A stretch of DNA of 64,000 nt from the NCBI RefSeq assembly GCF_029893085.1, contig NZ_JARXWI010000002.1:62001-126000 (forward strand). Direction: 5' to 3'. Under the pieces are notes generated by a model, which saw nothing but the letters and a program-made list of their open reading frames with translations, did not search any database and had not been told where the DNA came from. Made by a program: the position numbers and the translations under genes. Positions 27,363-36,198 of this stretch are shown here, piece by piece (the first letter of the stretch is position 1; each line of letters starts with the position of its first letter). The stretch comes from Parabacteroides sp. PFB2-10 (lineage in GTDB: Bacteria > Bacteroidota > Bacteroidia > Bacteroidales > Tannerellaceae).

Positions 27363-27381
27363 CCTTGTAAGCTTGAAGACA

Positions 27382-27389
27382 CAAATATA
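27382..27389 (-). promoter_or_regulatory. -7 box of the acyltransferase-cls operon
   Basis: The minus strand reads TATATTTG 20 bp upstream of the chosen start. It lies inside the longer open frame, supporting the shorter protein. Confidence 0.6.
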
Positions 27390-27587
27390 ATGGTTATAAT
27401 CCAATTCGGATATTTTTTGGTCGTAAAATAACCGCGATTCATCCGGTAAAGGAATATTTGGGAGTTCAGATATGGGATAGTTGGAAGGTTTTTTTGATGT
27501 TTACATTATATAGGATGCGTCTCAGCAATCAAATACGCTTGGATTACGTTTGATTCTCACTATATTTTGTATAATACTGTTAATAAA

Positions 27588-27618
27588 TTGCTTTATCATA
27601 AAATTGGGGTTACATTTG
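27588..27618 (+). promoter_or_regulatory. Promoter of the FemAB-like gene
   Basis: -7 TACATTTG at 27611-27618 with TTG at 27588-27590 (spacer about 20 bp). It overlaps or precedes an alternative TTG start, so the ATG at 27641 is preferred. Confidence 0.6.
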
Positions 27619-27640
27619 CCGCTTTTTGAGAGCGTGTGCC

Positions 27641-28759
27641 ATGAGAATAGATGTTTGTAAGAAGAAAATCAAGGATATACATGATACGCCGATCGTTCAG
27701 CAGACAGCGTTCTGGTCGGAGGTGAAGACCTGCCAGGGCTTGGAGACCATGGCTTTCGACTTTAAAGTAAGAAACCGGGATATCTATAGCCAGGTGGGAG
27801 GATTTGCCTGTACGGATGCCGACTTTTTGGTGTTGCAGCATCCACTTAATAACAGGCAAAGCCTGGCCTATGTGCCCTATGGCCCGGAAATCGAACCTTC
27901 GGGCGAGAACCAGGGCGTCTTCCTGGAAGAGCTTTCTGAGATTATACGTTCCTATCTGCCGAAAGGCTGCATCGGTATCCGGTACGACCTGAACTGGCGT
28001 TCCCACTGGTGCGACGCGGATCATTTCGATGAGCAGGGTATCTGGAACGGAGCGCCCGATAAACAATACCAGGAGTTTCAGTTGAATTACAATACGATCA
28101 ATTGGAATCTGCACAAAAGCAATATGGATATTCTGCCCTCGACCACTGTTTTTCTGGATCTGTCTGTCGATGAAGAGGCGCTGTTGAAGCAGATGAAACC
28201 GAAAACCCGCTACAATATTCTGTTGGCGGAACGAAAAGGGGTGCGTGTTTACCGTACGGGTATCGATAAAATCGAGATTTGGTATAAACTATATCAGGAG
28301 ACGGCACGACGCAATGGCTTGTTTGTCAACCGACCGGACTACTTCTTATCGGTGCTTTCCGCCCGTGCCGATGATACGGCCTCTCCGGCAACTGTCGAAT
28401 TGCTGGTGGCTGAACATGATGGTGAGCCGCTGGCAGCAATGTTTTTGGTGATGAGTGGCCACCGGGGTACCTATCTCTACGGCGCTTCCTCTTCAGAAAA
28501 ACGAAACTACATGCCTACCTATGCGATGCAATGGGAGGCGATTAAGATATCCAAGGCTTACGGATGCACGGAATATGATATGTTCGGTGTTTCTCCCGGT
28601 CCCGATGCCTCGCATCCGATGTATGGGTTGTATCGTTTCAAAACCGGATTCGGCGGCGAGCTATTTCATCACTTAGGTTGCTGGGATTATCCGTTAGACA
28701 AAGAGAGCTATCGGCTTTTCCAGATCAGTGAGATGAATGCGCAAGGGTATTATCAATGA
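27641..28759 (+). CDS. FemAB/FemX-like aminoacyl- or GNAT-type transferase
   Basis: About 372 residues. PIVQQTAFWSEVK at the start and LDLSVDEEALLKQMKPKTRYNI, then LVAEHDGEPLAAMFLVMSG and YLYGASSSEKRNYMPTYAM, match the twin-GNAT lipid II:glycine glycyltransferase (FemX) family. Classical members add amino acids from aminoacyl-tRNA to the peptidoglycan stem. In Bacteroidetes the role of such proteins is not established, so a different acceptor is possible. It is divergent from the glycine-lipid genes. Confidence 0.82.
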   Translation: MRIDVCKKKIKDIHDTPIVQQTAFWSEVKTCQGLETMAFDFKVRNRDIYSQVGGFACTDADFLVLQHPLNNRQSLAYVPYGPEIEPSGENQGVFLEELSEIIRSYLPKGCIGIRYDLNWRSHWCDADHFDEQGIWNGAPDKQYQEFQLNYNTINWNLHKSNMDILPSTTVFLDLSVDEEALLKQMKPKTRYNILLAERKGVRVYRTGIDKIEIWYKLYQETARRNGLFVNRPDYFLSVLSARADDTASPATVELLVAEHDGEPLAAMFLVMSGHRGTYLYGASSSEKRNYMPTYAMQWEAIKISKAYGCTEYDMFGVSPGPDASHPMYGLYRFKTGFGGELFHHLGCWDYPLDKESYRLFQISEMNAQGYYQ

Positions 28760-28761
28760 GA

Positions 28762-28813
28762 AATTATGAATTATGAATTATGATTTTTTTTGCTCAATTC
28801 ATAATTCATAATT
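28762..28813. repeat. AT-rich inverted repeat filling a convergent gap
   Basis: AATTATGAATTATGAATT (28762-28779) is the exact reverse complement of 28796-28813. The loop includes eight T residues. It separates the stops of the FemAB-like and DUF362 genes and probably ends both transcripts. Confidence 0.75.
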
Positions 28814-28816
28814 GTT

Positions 28817-29938
28817 TTAAACGTTTATCAGCTCATACTCCTGTCTTCCCAGTCCGATCTTTTCGGCATACTCCAATCCTTTCTTCCACTCCGTGTCGGG
28901 ATGGATCAGACAAAATTTATCTTCTCCTTCGTGCGTGTGGTGATCGTGTGGATGCGCGTCGGTGACTCTGTTGTTTGATAGTGCCGGAGCGCCCATCACC
29001 AGGTTGGCGCATGCCTTGTCTAAAGCCACCGGGTCGAACGAAGCGGCGATACCCAGATCCGGAACGATGGCCGCGTCATTGTGGTTCCAGCAGTCGCATT
29101 CCGGCGATACATTCATAATGAAACTGATATGGAAGTGCGGTTTGTCTTGCAAGACCGCTTTGGTATATTCTGCTATCTTGTAATTCAGTCGCTCGGATGT
29201 GTCGCCTTCGCCCAGGACCGCCGCGTCGTACTGGCAGAGGGCTACGCATTGGCCACAACCAACACAGGCATCGTAATCGATTACCGCTTTCCGGTTATGC
29301 AGGTGAACCGCATCGTGCGCGCAATGTTTCACGCAGATATTACAACCGATACAGTTTTCCGTATCGATCACCGGCTGGGAAGCTGCGTGCAATTCCAGTT
29401 TGCCTCCCACACTGGCACAACCCATACCCAGGTTTTTCAATGCGCCGCCAAAGCCAGCCTGCTCATGTCCTTTGAAGTGATTCATGGAGATGATAATATC
29501 CGCATCGGCTATGGCCGCACCGATTTTCGGTGCTTTGCAGTATTCCCCATCGATGGGTATTTCCCGGTAGTCGGTGCCTTTCAATCCGTCTGCAATAATG
29601 ATATCACATTGGGCAGAGATCGGATTATAGCCATTCTCCATAGCGCTTTTCAGGTGATCCACGGCGTTAGAGCGACCTCCCGAATAGAGCGTGTTGCAGT
29701 CGGTTAGGAAAGGCTTTCCACCCAGGTTGCGCAATAGGTTGGCGATCCGTGCCGCATAGTTCGGACGCAAATAGGCCAAATTGCCCGGTTCGCCGAAATG
29801 TATCTTAATAGCCACGAATTGTTTGTTGAAATCGATCGATTCAATACCTGCCTTTTTTACAAGGCGTTCCATCTTCTGCAAAAGATTATTAGACGGATTG
29901 GTGCGCAAATTGGTGAAATAGACTTTGGATGTGTTCAT
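28817..29938 (-). CDS. DUF362 protein with two 4Fe-4S clusters
   Basis: A 373-residue cytoplasmic protein. The DUF362 domain (KVYFTNLRTNP, then FVAIKIHFGEPGNLAYLRPNY and IISMNHFKGHEQAGFGGALKN) is followed at about 190-245 by a ferredoxin insert with CIGCNICVKHCAHDAV and CVGCGQCVALCQYDA. The C-terminus has a His-rich stretch (DAHPHDHHTHEGED). Family members are uncharacterised iron-sulphur proteins of anaerobes. It is a separate gene with its own promoter. Confidence 0.88.
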   Translation of the reverse strand: MNTSKVYFTNLRTNPSNNLLQKMERLVKKAGIESIDFNKQFVAIKIHFGEPGNLAYLRPNYAARIANLLRNLGGKPFLTDCNTLYSGGRSNAVDHLKSAMENGYNPISAQCDIIIADGLKGTDYREIPIDGEYCKAPKIGAAIADADIIISMNHFKGHEQAGFGGALKNLGMGCASVGGKLELHAASQPVIDTENCIGCNICVKHCAHDAVHLHNRKAVIDYDACVGCGQCVALCQYDAAVLGEGDTSERLNYKIAEYTKAVLQDKPHFHISFIMNVSPECDCWNHNDAAIVPDLGIAASFDPVALDKACANLVMGAPALSNNRVTDAHPHDHHTHEGEDKFCLIHPDTEWKKGLEYAEKIGLGRQEYELINV

Positions 29939-29974
29939 GATTATTGTATATCAAAATGGCTGATTCATTATGTG

Positions 29975-30006
29975 CAAATATAAAGTTATTCATCCAAGTA
30001 AGCAAA
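29975..30006 (-). promoter_or_regulatory. Promoter of the DUF362 Fe-S gene
   Basis: On the minus strand, -7 TATATTTG (29975-29982) and -33 TTTG (30003-30006) are separated by 20 bp. Confidence 0.72.
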
Positions 30007-30064
30007 AAAGTGTACCTCATGTTGGGGTGTGCAGCGCCCTTTAGAACGATTTGCAAGAAATGAT

Positions 30065-30072
30065 TATATTTG
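30065..30072 (+). promoter_or_regulatory. -7 box of the DEDDh exonuclease gene
   Basis: TATATTTG lies ten bases before the ATG at 30083, implying a very short leader. It falls inside the longer open frame and so fixes the start. Confidence 0.62.
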
Positions 30073-30082
30073 CCCCATAAAT

Positions 30083-30574
30083 ATGAAAGACTTCGCCGCT
30101 ATCGATTTTGAGACTGCCAATGAGCAGCGTACCAGTGTTTGCAGCATAGGGATCGTGATTGTCCGCGACGGGATGATTACAGAGAAGTTCTACCGCCTGA
30201 TCCAACCCGAGCCCAATTACTATTCCTATTGGAATATGCGTGTACATGGTATTACGCCGGCAGATACGGAAGAGGCTCCGGTCTTTTCCGACGTATGGAA
30301 GGAGATCGCACCGCAGATCGAGGGGTTACCTTTGGTGGCGCATAATAAAGGCTTCGATGAAGGCTGTCTCAAAGCGGTGTTCCGCATGTATCAGATGGAT
30401 TATCCCAACTATACATTCCATTGCACATTGAGTGCCGCCCGCCGGCAACTTAAACATTTGCCCAACCATAAGCTCCATACCGTATCGGCCTACTGCGGTT
30501 TCGACCTGACCAACCACCACCACGCCCTGGCCGATGCGGAAGCCTGTGCCCATATTGCCTTGCAAATTTTGTAG
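30083..30574 (+). CDS. DnaQ-like 3'-5' exonuclease (DEDDh)
   Basis: About 163 residues. The DEDDh residues are visible: AIDFETAN (Asp, Glu), VAHNKGFDEGCL (second Asp) and NHHHALADAEACA (His and the last Asp). It is a stand-alone exonuclease domain, like the epsilon subunit or RNase T group without partner domains. It probably trims DNA or RNA 3' ends in repair. The neighbours give no further clue. Confidence 0.9.
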   Translation: MKDFAAIDFETANEQRTSVCSIGIVIVRDGMITEKFYRLIQPEPNYYSYWNMRVHGITPADTEEAPVFSDVWKEIAPQIEGLPLVAHNKGFDEGCLKAVFRMYQMDYPNYTFHCTLSAARRQLKHLPNHKLHTVSAYCGFDLTNHHHALADAEACAHIALQIL

Positions 30575-30670
30575 CGTTTTGTGCTAAAATGAACAGGGTT
30601 CGTGCTTATTCGCACACCTTTGTGAAAATAGCAATCTGTGTAATCGCTTGTTAATTAGCTGTATATGTGT

Positions 30671-30687
30671 TTGGCATGGGATTTGTC
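30671..30687 (+). promoter_or_regulatory. Possible sigma-54 promoter of the permease pair
   Basis: TTGGCATGGGATTTGTC fits the -24/-12 pattern: GG and GT separated by ten bases (the consensus has GC at -12). It ends 29 bp before the ATG of the first permease, and no TAnnTTTG box is seen in the gap. Sigma-54 control of MacB-type permeases is common in Bacteroidetes. Confidence 0.45.
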
Positions 30688-30716
30688 TTTATATAAACAA
30701 GTAAAAACAAACGAGT

Positions 30717-33062
30717 ATGTTTCAACACTATCTGAAAATAGCTTTCCGCCAAATTGTAAAAAACAAGGTGCAATACATCTTGTCGATTATTGGCATTGCC
30801 CTGGGTCTATTGTGTTTCAGCATGACCAATTATTATATGCATAGGCATTTCAGCCAGTACACTATCTGGCCCAATGCAGATCGTATGGCGACGGTTCATA
30901 CCTCCTATGAAAAGAGAGGCTCTTTGAGCAATTACTTCCCGGGCAAAGAGCTTCAGGCATTGATCGAGAATCCCGTTGCTGGCATAGAGAAAGTTGCTGT
31001 GGTTACTCGCATGGATCGCGCCAACCTCACTTATATAATAGACGAGAAGCAGGAGATCGCCTACAAAGACAACCTAATCCGTGTCAATGCCGACTTTCTC
31101 GATGTCTATTCTATCACCCTGAAAAGCGGTAAATCCCCCTTCGGCAGCCCCAATCAGGTGATGATCTCCGCATCTATTGCCCAAAAGGTCTTTAAAGACA
31201 GTAACCCTATTGGGAAAACCCTCTACTATAACCGAGCCGAGAATGACCAGTCGGCCATCGCCTACTACACGATCACAGGTGTGTTTCACGACACTCCCTA
31301 TCCAATCAATGACTGGACAGTAGATATTCTGATGCCAGCCGGCGAAAACTATATCGACCCCAATTCTTACTATTACAACAATGTCACCCTGATGCTTGCC
31401 CAAGGTGTTTCACCTGCCGAAGCGGAGCAAAGGCTTACTGCGCAACTCCCCGTTACCGAGGAAGAGCAGCCACGCAGCTTCAAAGTGAAGACCCTGCCGA
31501 TGCAAATGACAGAAGGGGAAAATATAGTTATGCTTATCCTGATTCCGATAATTGGCTCATTGGTATTGTTGGCGGCACTTATCAATATGCTTAAGTTCTG
31601 CATTCAATCTTTTTACAACCGCACGCACGAATTAAGCCTGCGCAAAAGCATCGGCGCCACTTCCAGGAGCCTGTTCTTATTGTTGTTTACCGAGATCAGT
31701 CTCCTGTTATTTATCTCCGCCCTGACTACCTATTGCCTGGCCGAATTGTTTCTGCCGGTGTTCTATTCCTACCTCCCGCCGGATATGTCTAATAATATGG
31801 GGCTGATTGAAACCGCAGCCTTATATCGGCAAATGTTATATTATATCGTCGGCCTGATTCTATTATGCAGCCTGATTGCCTGGATAGCCATCCAACGCAT
31901 CAAACATATCAATCTGATCGAAGGGATACGCACCAATCAGTCCAAACATGGATTTCGTAATTTCATGTTGGGTTTTCAGATCTTTATCTGCTTCCTCTTT
32001 ATCGGGGGAGGTATTGGTATGACCCTGTTGTTTCAGCAACTGGAAGATGAACGCTATTATACGTTGAATGACAGAGAATGTAAGGATATCTGGTATGTGC
32101 AATTGCGGGATGTACAATTCCGGGGGCAGGAGAAACAGATTGTTTCGCGCATCCGCAATATTCCGGAGGTGGAAGAGGTGGTCTATTATGAATATGTCTA
32201 TACCAATACGGCAACCCTTTCCGAAACGAATCAACTGAGGATACTGCAACACCAGTCGGACGCTCATCTGGCGGAGTTGTTAAACTTCCCCATCCGTGGG
32301 CGTATGCCGCAGAACGAGAATGAAGTCCTAGTGTCGCGTTTCTTGATGGAGGAGATCGAAAAGGACAGTATAAACAATGGCACCTCTGTTTTGATCGGAG
32401 ATAAACTGTGTCAAATCACCGGGACATTCGACAACTGGCCTTTCCTGCCTATCCCTGAAAAGTGCGGCGGTCCTGAGGCAAGCCAGTTTCGCCTCATTGC
32501 GCTTACCGGAATATCCGCCGACCAGGATTTACCCTTTTATGTAAAATGCGCAGCAGGGCAAAGTAAAAAAGTAAAGGAAGAGATACTTGCCGTGATCAGG
32601 GAGTGGTTGCCGCCGACTATTCCTTTTGAGATGGAGACGTTGTATGATAAAAACTTTAGTTGGAACGGTGGAGGAAAGATGGTTAGCCAACTCTTCCTAT
32701 TGCTTGCCGCAATCACTATTCTGATCACTATCCTTGGCATTTACTCCGCCATCACCTTAGATACCCGTGGCCGTCAGAAAGAGGTGGCTGTAAGGAAGAT
32801 CAACGGAGCCGGCACAAAAGACATTAGCCGTCTCTTTGGCAACCTCTATCTCCGTCTGGTGGTAATTGCTGCTGTGGTCGCCATTCCGTTGGTTTATCTC
32901 TTCCTGCGAGCAACTGTCAATCGAGAGATCGCCTGGTTCAATAATCCCCTGTATTGGTTGGCCATCGTTCTGTTTGTGGCAGTGATTGTTTTTGTGACCG
33001 TCGCCTGGCAAATACGCAAGATTACACGCATCAATCCCGCGGAGATCATTAAGACTGAGTAG
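30717..33062 (+). CDS. MacB/FtsX-type ABC transporter permease, copy 1
   Basis: A 781-residue membrane protein. One N-terminal helix (about 18-40) is followed by a MacB periplasmic core domain and a first FtsX block with HELSLRKSIGATSRSL. A mid-protein helix (LGFQIFICFLFIGGGIGMTL) leads into a second periplasmic domain and a second FtsX block with RQKEVAVRKINGAGTKDI. The layout is the full eight-helix, two-FtsX permease. Such proteins use ATPase energy to move periplasmic substrates or signals. No ATPase, membrane-fusion or TolC gene is adjacent, so the partner is encoded elsewhere. It is tandem with a close paralogue. Confidence 0.9.
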   Translation: MFQHYLKIAFRQIVKNKVQYILSIIGIALGLLCFSMTNYYMHRHFSQYTIWPNADRMATVHTSYEKRGSLSNYFPGKELQALIENPVAGIEKVAVVTRMDRANLTYIIDEKQEIAYKDNLIRVNADFLDVYSITLKSGKSPFGSPNQVMISASIAQKVFKDSNPIGKTLYYNRAENDQSAIAYYTITGVFHDTPYPINDWTVDILMPAGENYIDPNSYYYNNVTLMLAQGVSPAEAEQRLTAQLPVTEEEQPRSFKVKTLPMQMTEGENIVMLILIPIIGSLVLLAALINMLKFCIQSFYNRTHELSLRKSIGATSRSLFLLLFTEISLLLFISALTTYCLAELFLPVFYSYLPPDMSNNMGLIETAALYRQMLYYIVGLILLCSLIAWIAIQRIKHINLIEGIRTNQSKHGFRNFMLGFQIFICFLFIGGGIGMTLLFQQLEDERYYTLNDRECKDIWYVQLRDVQFRGQEKQIVSRIRNIPEVEEVVYYEYVYTNTATLSETNQLRILQHQSDAHLAELLNFPIRGRMPQNENEVLVSRFLMEEIEKDSINNGTSVLIGDKLCQITGTFDNWPFLPIPEKCGGPEASQFRLIALTGISADQDLPFYVKCAAGQSKKVKEEILAVIREWLPPTIPFEMETLYDKNFSWNGGGKMVSQLFLLLAAITILITILGIYSAITLDTRGRQKEVAVRKINGAGTKDISRLFGNLYLRLVVIAAVVAIPLVYLFLRATVNREIAWFNNPLYWLAIVLFVAVIVFVTVAWQIRKITRINPAEIIKTE

Positions 33063-33097
33063 AAGGAAGTATTTTTCATACAAATAATAAAGCTATT

Positions 33098-35413
33098 ATG
33101 TTTCATCACTATCTGAAAATCGCTATCCGACAAATCGGGAAAAATAAGGTTCAGTACTTTTTATCTATTATTGGTATTGCCTTGGGTCTGTTGTGTTTCA
33201 GCATGACTAATTATTATACGCACAACTATTTCAGCCGGTATACTGCCTGGCCCAATGCGGATCGTATGGCGACGGTATCTATAGATAAAATACATACTAC
33301 CGGTTTTATCCAAGGCAAAGATCTTCAGGCGCTTTTGAACAATCCTGTTGCAGGAATAGATAAGATCTCTGTTATTACAAGTATAGATGGAGCAAATCTT
33401 ACCTATATATTGGATGACAAGAATGAAATAGCCTACAAAGAGAATCTGTACCGTGTAAATGACAACTTTGTTGATGTATATTCTATTGAGTTAAAGAACG
33501 GGAAATTACCTGTAAAGAATACGAACCAGGTAATGATCTCTGAGTCTGTTGCCAAGCGGGTATTTAAGCAGGATGATCCTATTGGTAAAACATTCTACTA
33601 TAACAGGGCGGAGACTGACAGATCAGAGATTACATACTATACCATTACAGGTGTATTCTATGAAGCAGCTTACCTTGTTTGGGGTGATAGAGTCGATATA
33701 TTGATGCCGGCCGGAGAGAATTATATTAACCCGGATAAGTTTTATTATAATAATGTGACCCTGTTGCTCTCCAAAGGCGCTTCCGCAAAATATATCAGCG
33801 AAGAGCTTAAAGTATTGAATTCTTTTAATACGGAGGAGGAACCGCGCACCTTCGAGGTGAAAACGTTGCCGATGCAAATGCAGGAAGGTGGAAATCTTAT
33901 TGTATTGATACTTGTTCCGATCCTCGGCTCTTTGGTTTTGCTTGCGGCGTTGATCAATATGCTTAAGTTCTGCATCCAGTCTTTCTACAGCCGCACCCAC
34001 GAATTGAGCCTGCGCAAAAGTGTTGGCTCTTCACAAGGAGGGCTCTTCTGTATGTTGTTTGCAGAGATCTGTCTATTGATATTATTATCCGGACTTACAA
34101 CCTATTGCTTTGCGGAGCTGTTCCTGCCTCTGTTTTTTTCTTATTTGCCACCGGATATGCACCTCACCGGGTCAATAGATGCTGCCGTGTTGTACCGTCA
34201 GCTGTTGTATAGTATTATCGGCTTGTTATTCTTATGCGCCTTTATTGCCTGGGTAGCCGTCAATCGGATCAGACATATCAGCCTGATCGAAGGAATACGT
34301 TCCAATCACGGGAAGCACAGATTCCGTAATTTTATGCTGGGGTTTCAGATCTTTATCTGCTTCCTGTTTATTAGCGGAGGCATAGGCATGACGATGTTTT
34401 TCTATCTCTTGGAAAATGAACGTTACTATCCAATAAGCAATAAAGAGTGTAAAGAGATATGGTATATCGAACTAAGAGACCCGCAATTCCGCGGACAGGA
34501 GGAGCAGGTAGTTGCCCGTATTCGCAGCATTCCGGAGGTGGAAGAGGTGGTATATTTTACATCTTCATACACCGCTGATTTAAGAATCTCGGAAGCAAAA
34601 AAGCTTGTATCCATGCATTACCAGGCAGGTGGCAACCTGGATCGACTCTTTCAATTTTCAATACAGGGGCGTATGCCGGAAAATGAGAATGAAGCTATCG
34701 TTTCCCGTTTATTAATGGAGGAGATCGAAAAAGATAGTCTTAGTAATGGCACATCCATATCTATTGGCAATACAATGTATCAAATCACCGGAACGTTTGA
34801 TGTTTGGCCATTTACTCCCACCACTATTCAACCCGGCTCTGTCCAATATTCGATGCTTTCCGGGTTAACTTCCGAGAAACACACCTTCTATGTTAAAAGC
34901 GCTCCGGGTCAGGCTAAGAAGGCTAAAAAGGCAATTCTTTCGGTGGTTCGCGAATGGCTACCTCCGACCATACCTTTTGAGATGAATACCCAATATGAAA
35001 TAAATTTCAGATCGTATGGCGGAGCTAAAATGCTAAGTGACCTTTTCCTGTTGCTTGCCGGCATAGCTTTGTTGATTACTATACTCGGCGTTTACTCCGC
35101 CATCGCCTTAGATACCCGAGGGCGTCAGAAGGAGGTGGCTATCCGGAAGATCAACGGAGCGACAGCCAAAGAGATCAGACGTCTCTTTGGGAGGCTTTAT
35201 ATCCGGCTGATGGCTATCTCTGCGGTGTTTGCTCTTCCGTTGGTTTATTTATTTCTACAGGCAATGATCGACCGGACAATCCCTGCCCTGCATAATCCCC
35301 TGTTCTGGATCGCCATTGTTCTGTTTGTGGCGGCAATTGTCTTTGTGACCGTCGGCTGGCATATTCGTCAGATCACACGCGTCAATCCCGCGGAGATTAT
35401 TAAGACGGAGTAG
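33098..35413 (+). CDS. MacB/FtsX-type ABC transporter permease, copy 2
   Basis: A 771-residue paralogue of the preceding gene with the same domain order. Near-identical blocks include SIIGIALGLLCFSMTNYY, SFYSRTHELSLRKSVGSS and the second FtsX block DTRGRQKEVAIRKINGATAK. The periplasmic parts differ more, for example after ADRMATV. This suggests local duplication followed by divergence of the substrate-facing domains. It lies 35 bp after copy 1 and is probably co-transcribed. Its last 14 bases overlap the end of the convergent EFR1 gene. Confidence 0.9.
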   Translation: MFHHYLKIAIRQIGKNKVQYFLSIIGIALGLLCFSMTNYYTHNYFSRYTAWPNADRMATVSIDKIHTTGFIQGKDLQALLNNPVAGIDKISVITSIDGANLTYILDDKNEIAYKENLYRVNDNFVDVYSIELKNGKLPVKNTNQVMISESVAKRVFKQDDPIGKTFYYNRAETDRSEITYYTITGVFYEAAYLVWGDRVDILMPAGENYINPDKFYYNNVTLLLSKGASAKYISEELKVLNSFNTEEEPRTFEVKTLPMQMQEGGNLIVLILVPILGSLVLLAALINMLKFCIQSFYSRTHELSLRKSVGSSQGGLFCMLFAEICLLILLSGLTTYCFAELFLPLFFSYLPPDMHLTGSIDAAVLYRQLLYSIIGLLFLCAFIAWVAVNRIRHISLIEGIRSNHGKHRFRNFMLGFQIFICFLFISGGIGMTMFFYLLENERYYPISNKECKEIWYIELRDPQFRGQEEQVVARIRSIPEVEEVVYFTSSYTADLRISEAKKLVSMHYQAGGNLDRLFQFSIQGRMPENENEAIVSRLLMEEIEKDSLSNGTSISIGNTMYQITGTFDVWPFTPTTIQPGSVQYSMLSGLTSEKHTFYVKSAPGQAKKAKKAILSVVREWLPPTIPFEMNTQYEINFRSYGGAKMLSDLFLLLAGIALLITILGVYSAIALDTRGRQKEVAIRKINGATAKEIRRLFGRLYIRLMAISAVFALPLVYLFLQAMIDRTIPALHNPLFWIAIVLFVAAIVFVTVGWHIRQITRVNPAEIIKTE

Positions 35414-36188
35414 GGAGGAACACATCCGGCTCCTTGCGGGCGGCCAGTGCAACGGCAAATTTCTGCCCTACCTGTTCGAAGAAGGGACCACTGAAGTGGC
35501 GGATCTGCAAGGGACAAACGACTAAGCAACGCCCACAGCTCTTGCAACGCTCGTAATCCACCACACGGGGATCGGCTTCGCTGATGGCCTCGTAGGGGCA
35601 GAGGTCGATACAGGTGCCACATTCGTTGCATGTCTCCTCCACCTGAATAGGTATCGGATGCGATTCGCCCACCTCCCGATAAGGGCGGTTGCCTTTGATC
35701 TCCGGGCGGGAGAGTAGGGCGGGGGCTTCGACTTTATCGAACAGGTCGGCCAACTGTTTGCCATAAACGGCTATCTCCCGCATATCTTTTTCGTCGGGAC
35801 GTCCCTCGGCAGTATGGGAAAAAATGGAATGTTGAGCTATAAACGCAGCGGCGGATACCACCTGAAAGCCGTTGGCTTCCAATATGTCCTGCATCTCCAC
35901 AAGGGCATCTTCGTATTCGCGGTTCCCGTAGACTCCAACAATAACGGCAGGAGCCCCTTTTCCTTTCACACGCAAAAAGGCTTCGCGCGCTTTGGCGGGT
36001 ATGCGTCCCGAATAGACAGGAGCGCCCAGGATCAATAACTCTTCCTTTTCGAATAGGATATCTTCGTTGGGTAACGACTGCGTGATGTCGTATTCCCGGA
36101 TGTCGTCTGTGCCAAATTGGGCGGCGATATGTCTTACGATCCGCTGGGTGGTGTAAGTCGCACTGAAATAAACAAGATTGAGTTGCAT
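35400..36188 (-). CDS. EFR1-family ferredoxin with flavodoxin domain
   Basis: A 262-residue fusion. An N-terminal flavodoxin-like domain (LNLVYFSATYTTQRIVRHIA; LLILGAPVYSGRIPAKA) is followed by two 4Fe-4S motifs, CNECGTCIDLCPYEAI and CKSCGRCLVVCPLQ. These proteins are thought to carry electrons in anaerobic metabolism. The gene lies 10 bp downstream of the nitroreductase gene, so the pair probably forms an FMN redox operon. Its stop lies inside the last codons of the convergent permease gene. Confidence 0.9.
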   Translation of the reverse strand: MQLNLVYFSATYTTQRIVRHIAAQFGTDDIREYDITQSLPNEDILFEKEELLILGAPVYSGRIPAKAREAFLRVKGKGAPAVIVGVYGNREYEDALVEMQDILEANGFQVVSAAAFIAQHSIFSHTAEGRPDEKDMREIAVYGKQLADLFDKVEAPALLSRPEIKGNRPYREVGESHPIPIQVEETCNECGTCIDLCPYEAISEADPRVVDYERCKSCGRCLVVCPLQIRHFSGPFFEQVGQKFAVALAARKEPDVFLPTPS

Positions 36189-36198
36189 AGTTTGTTAT

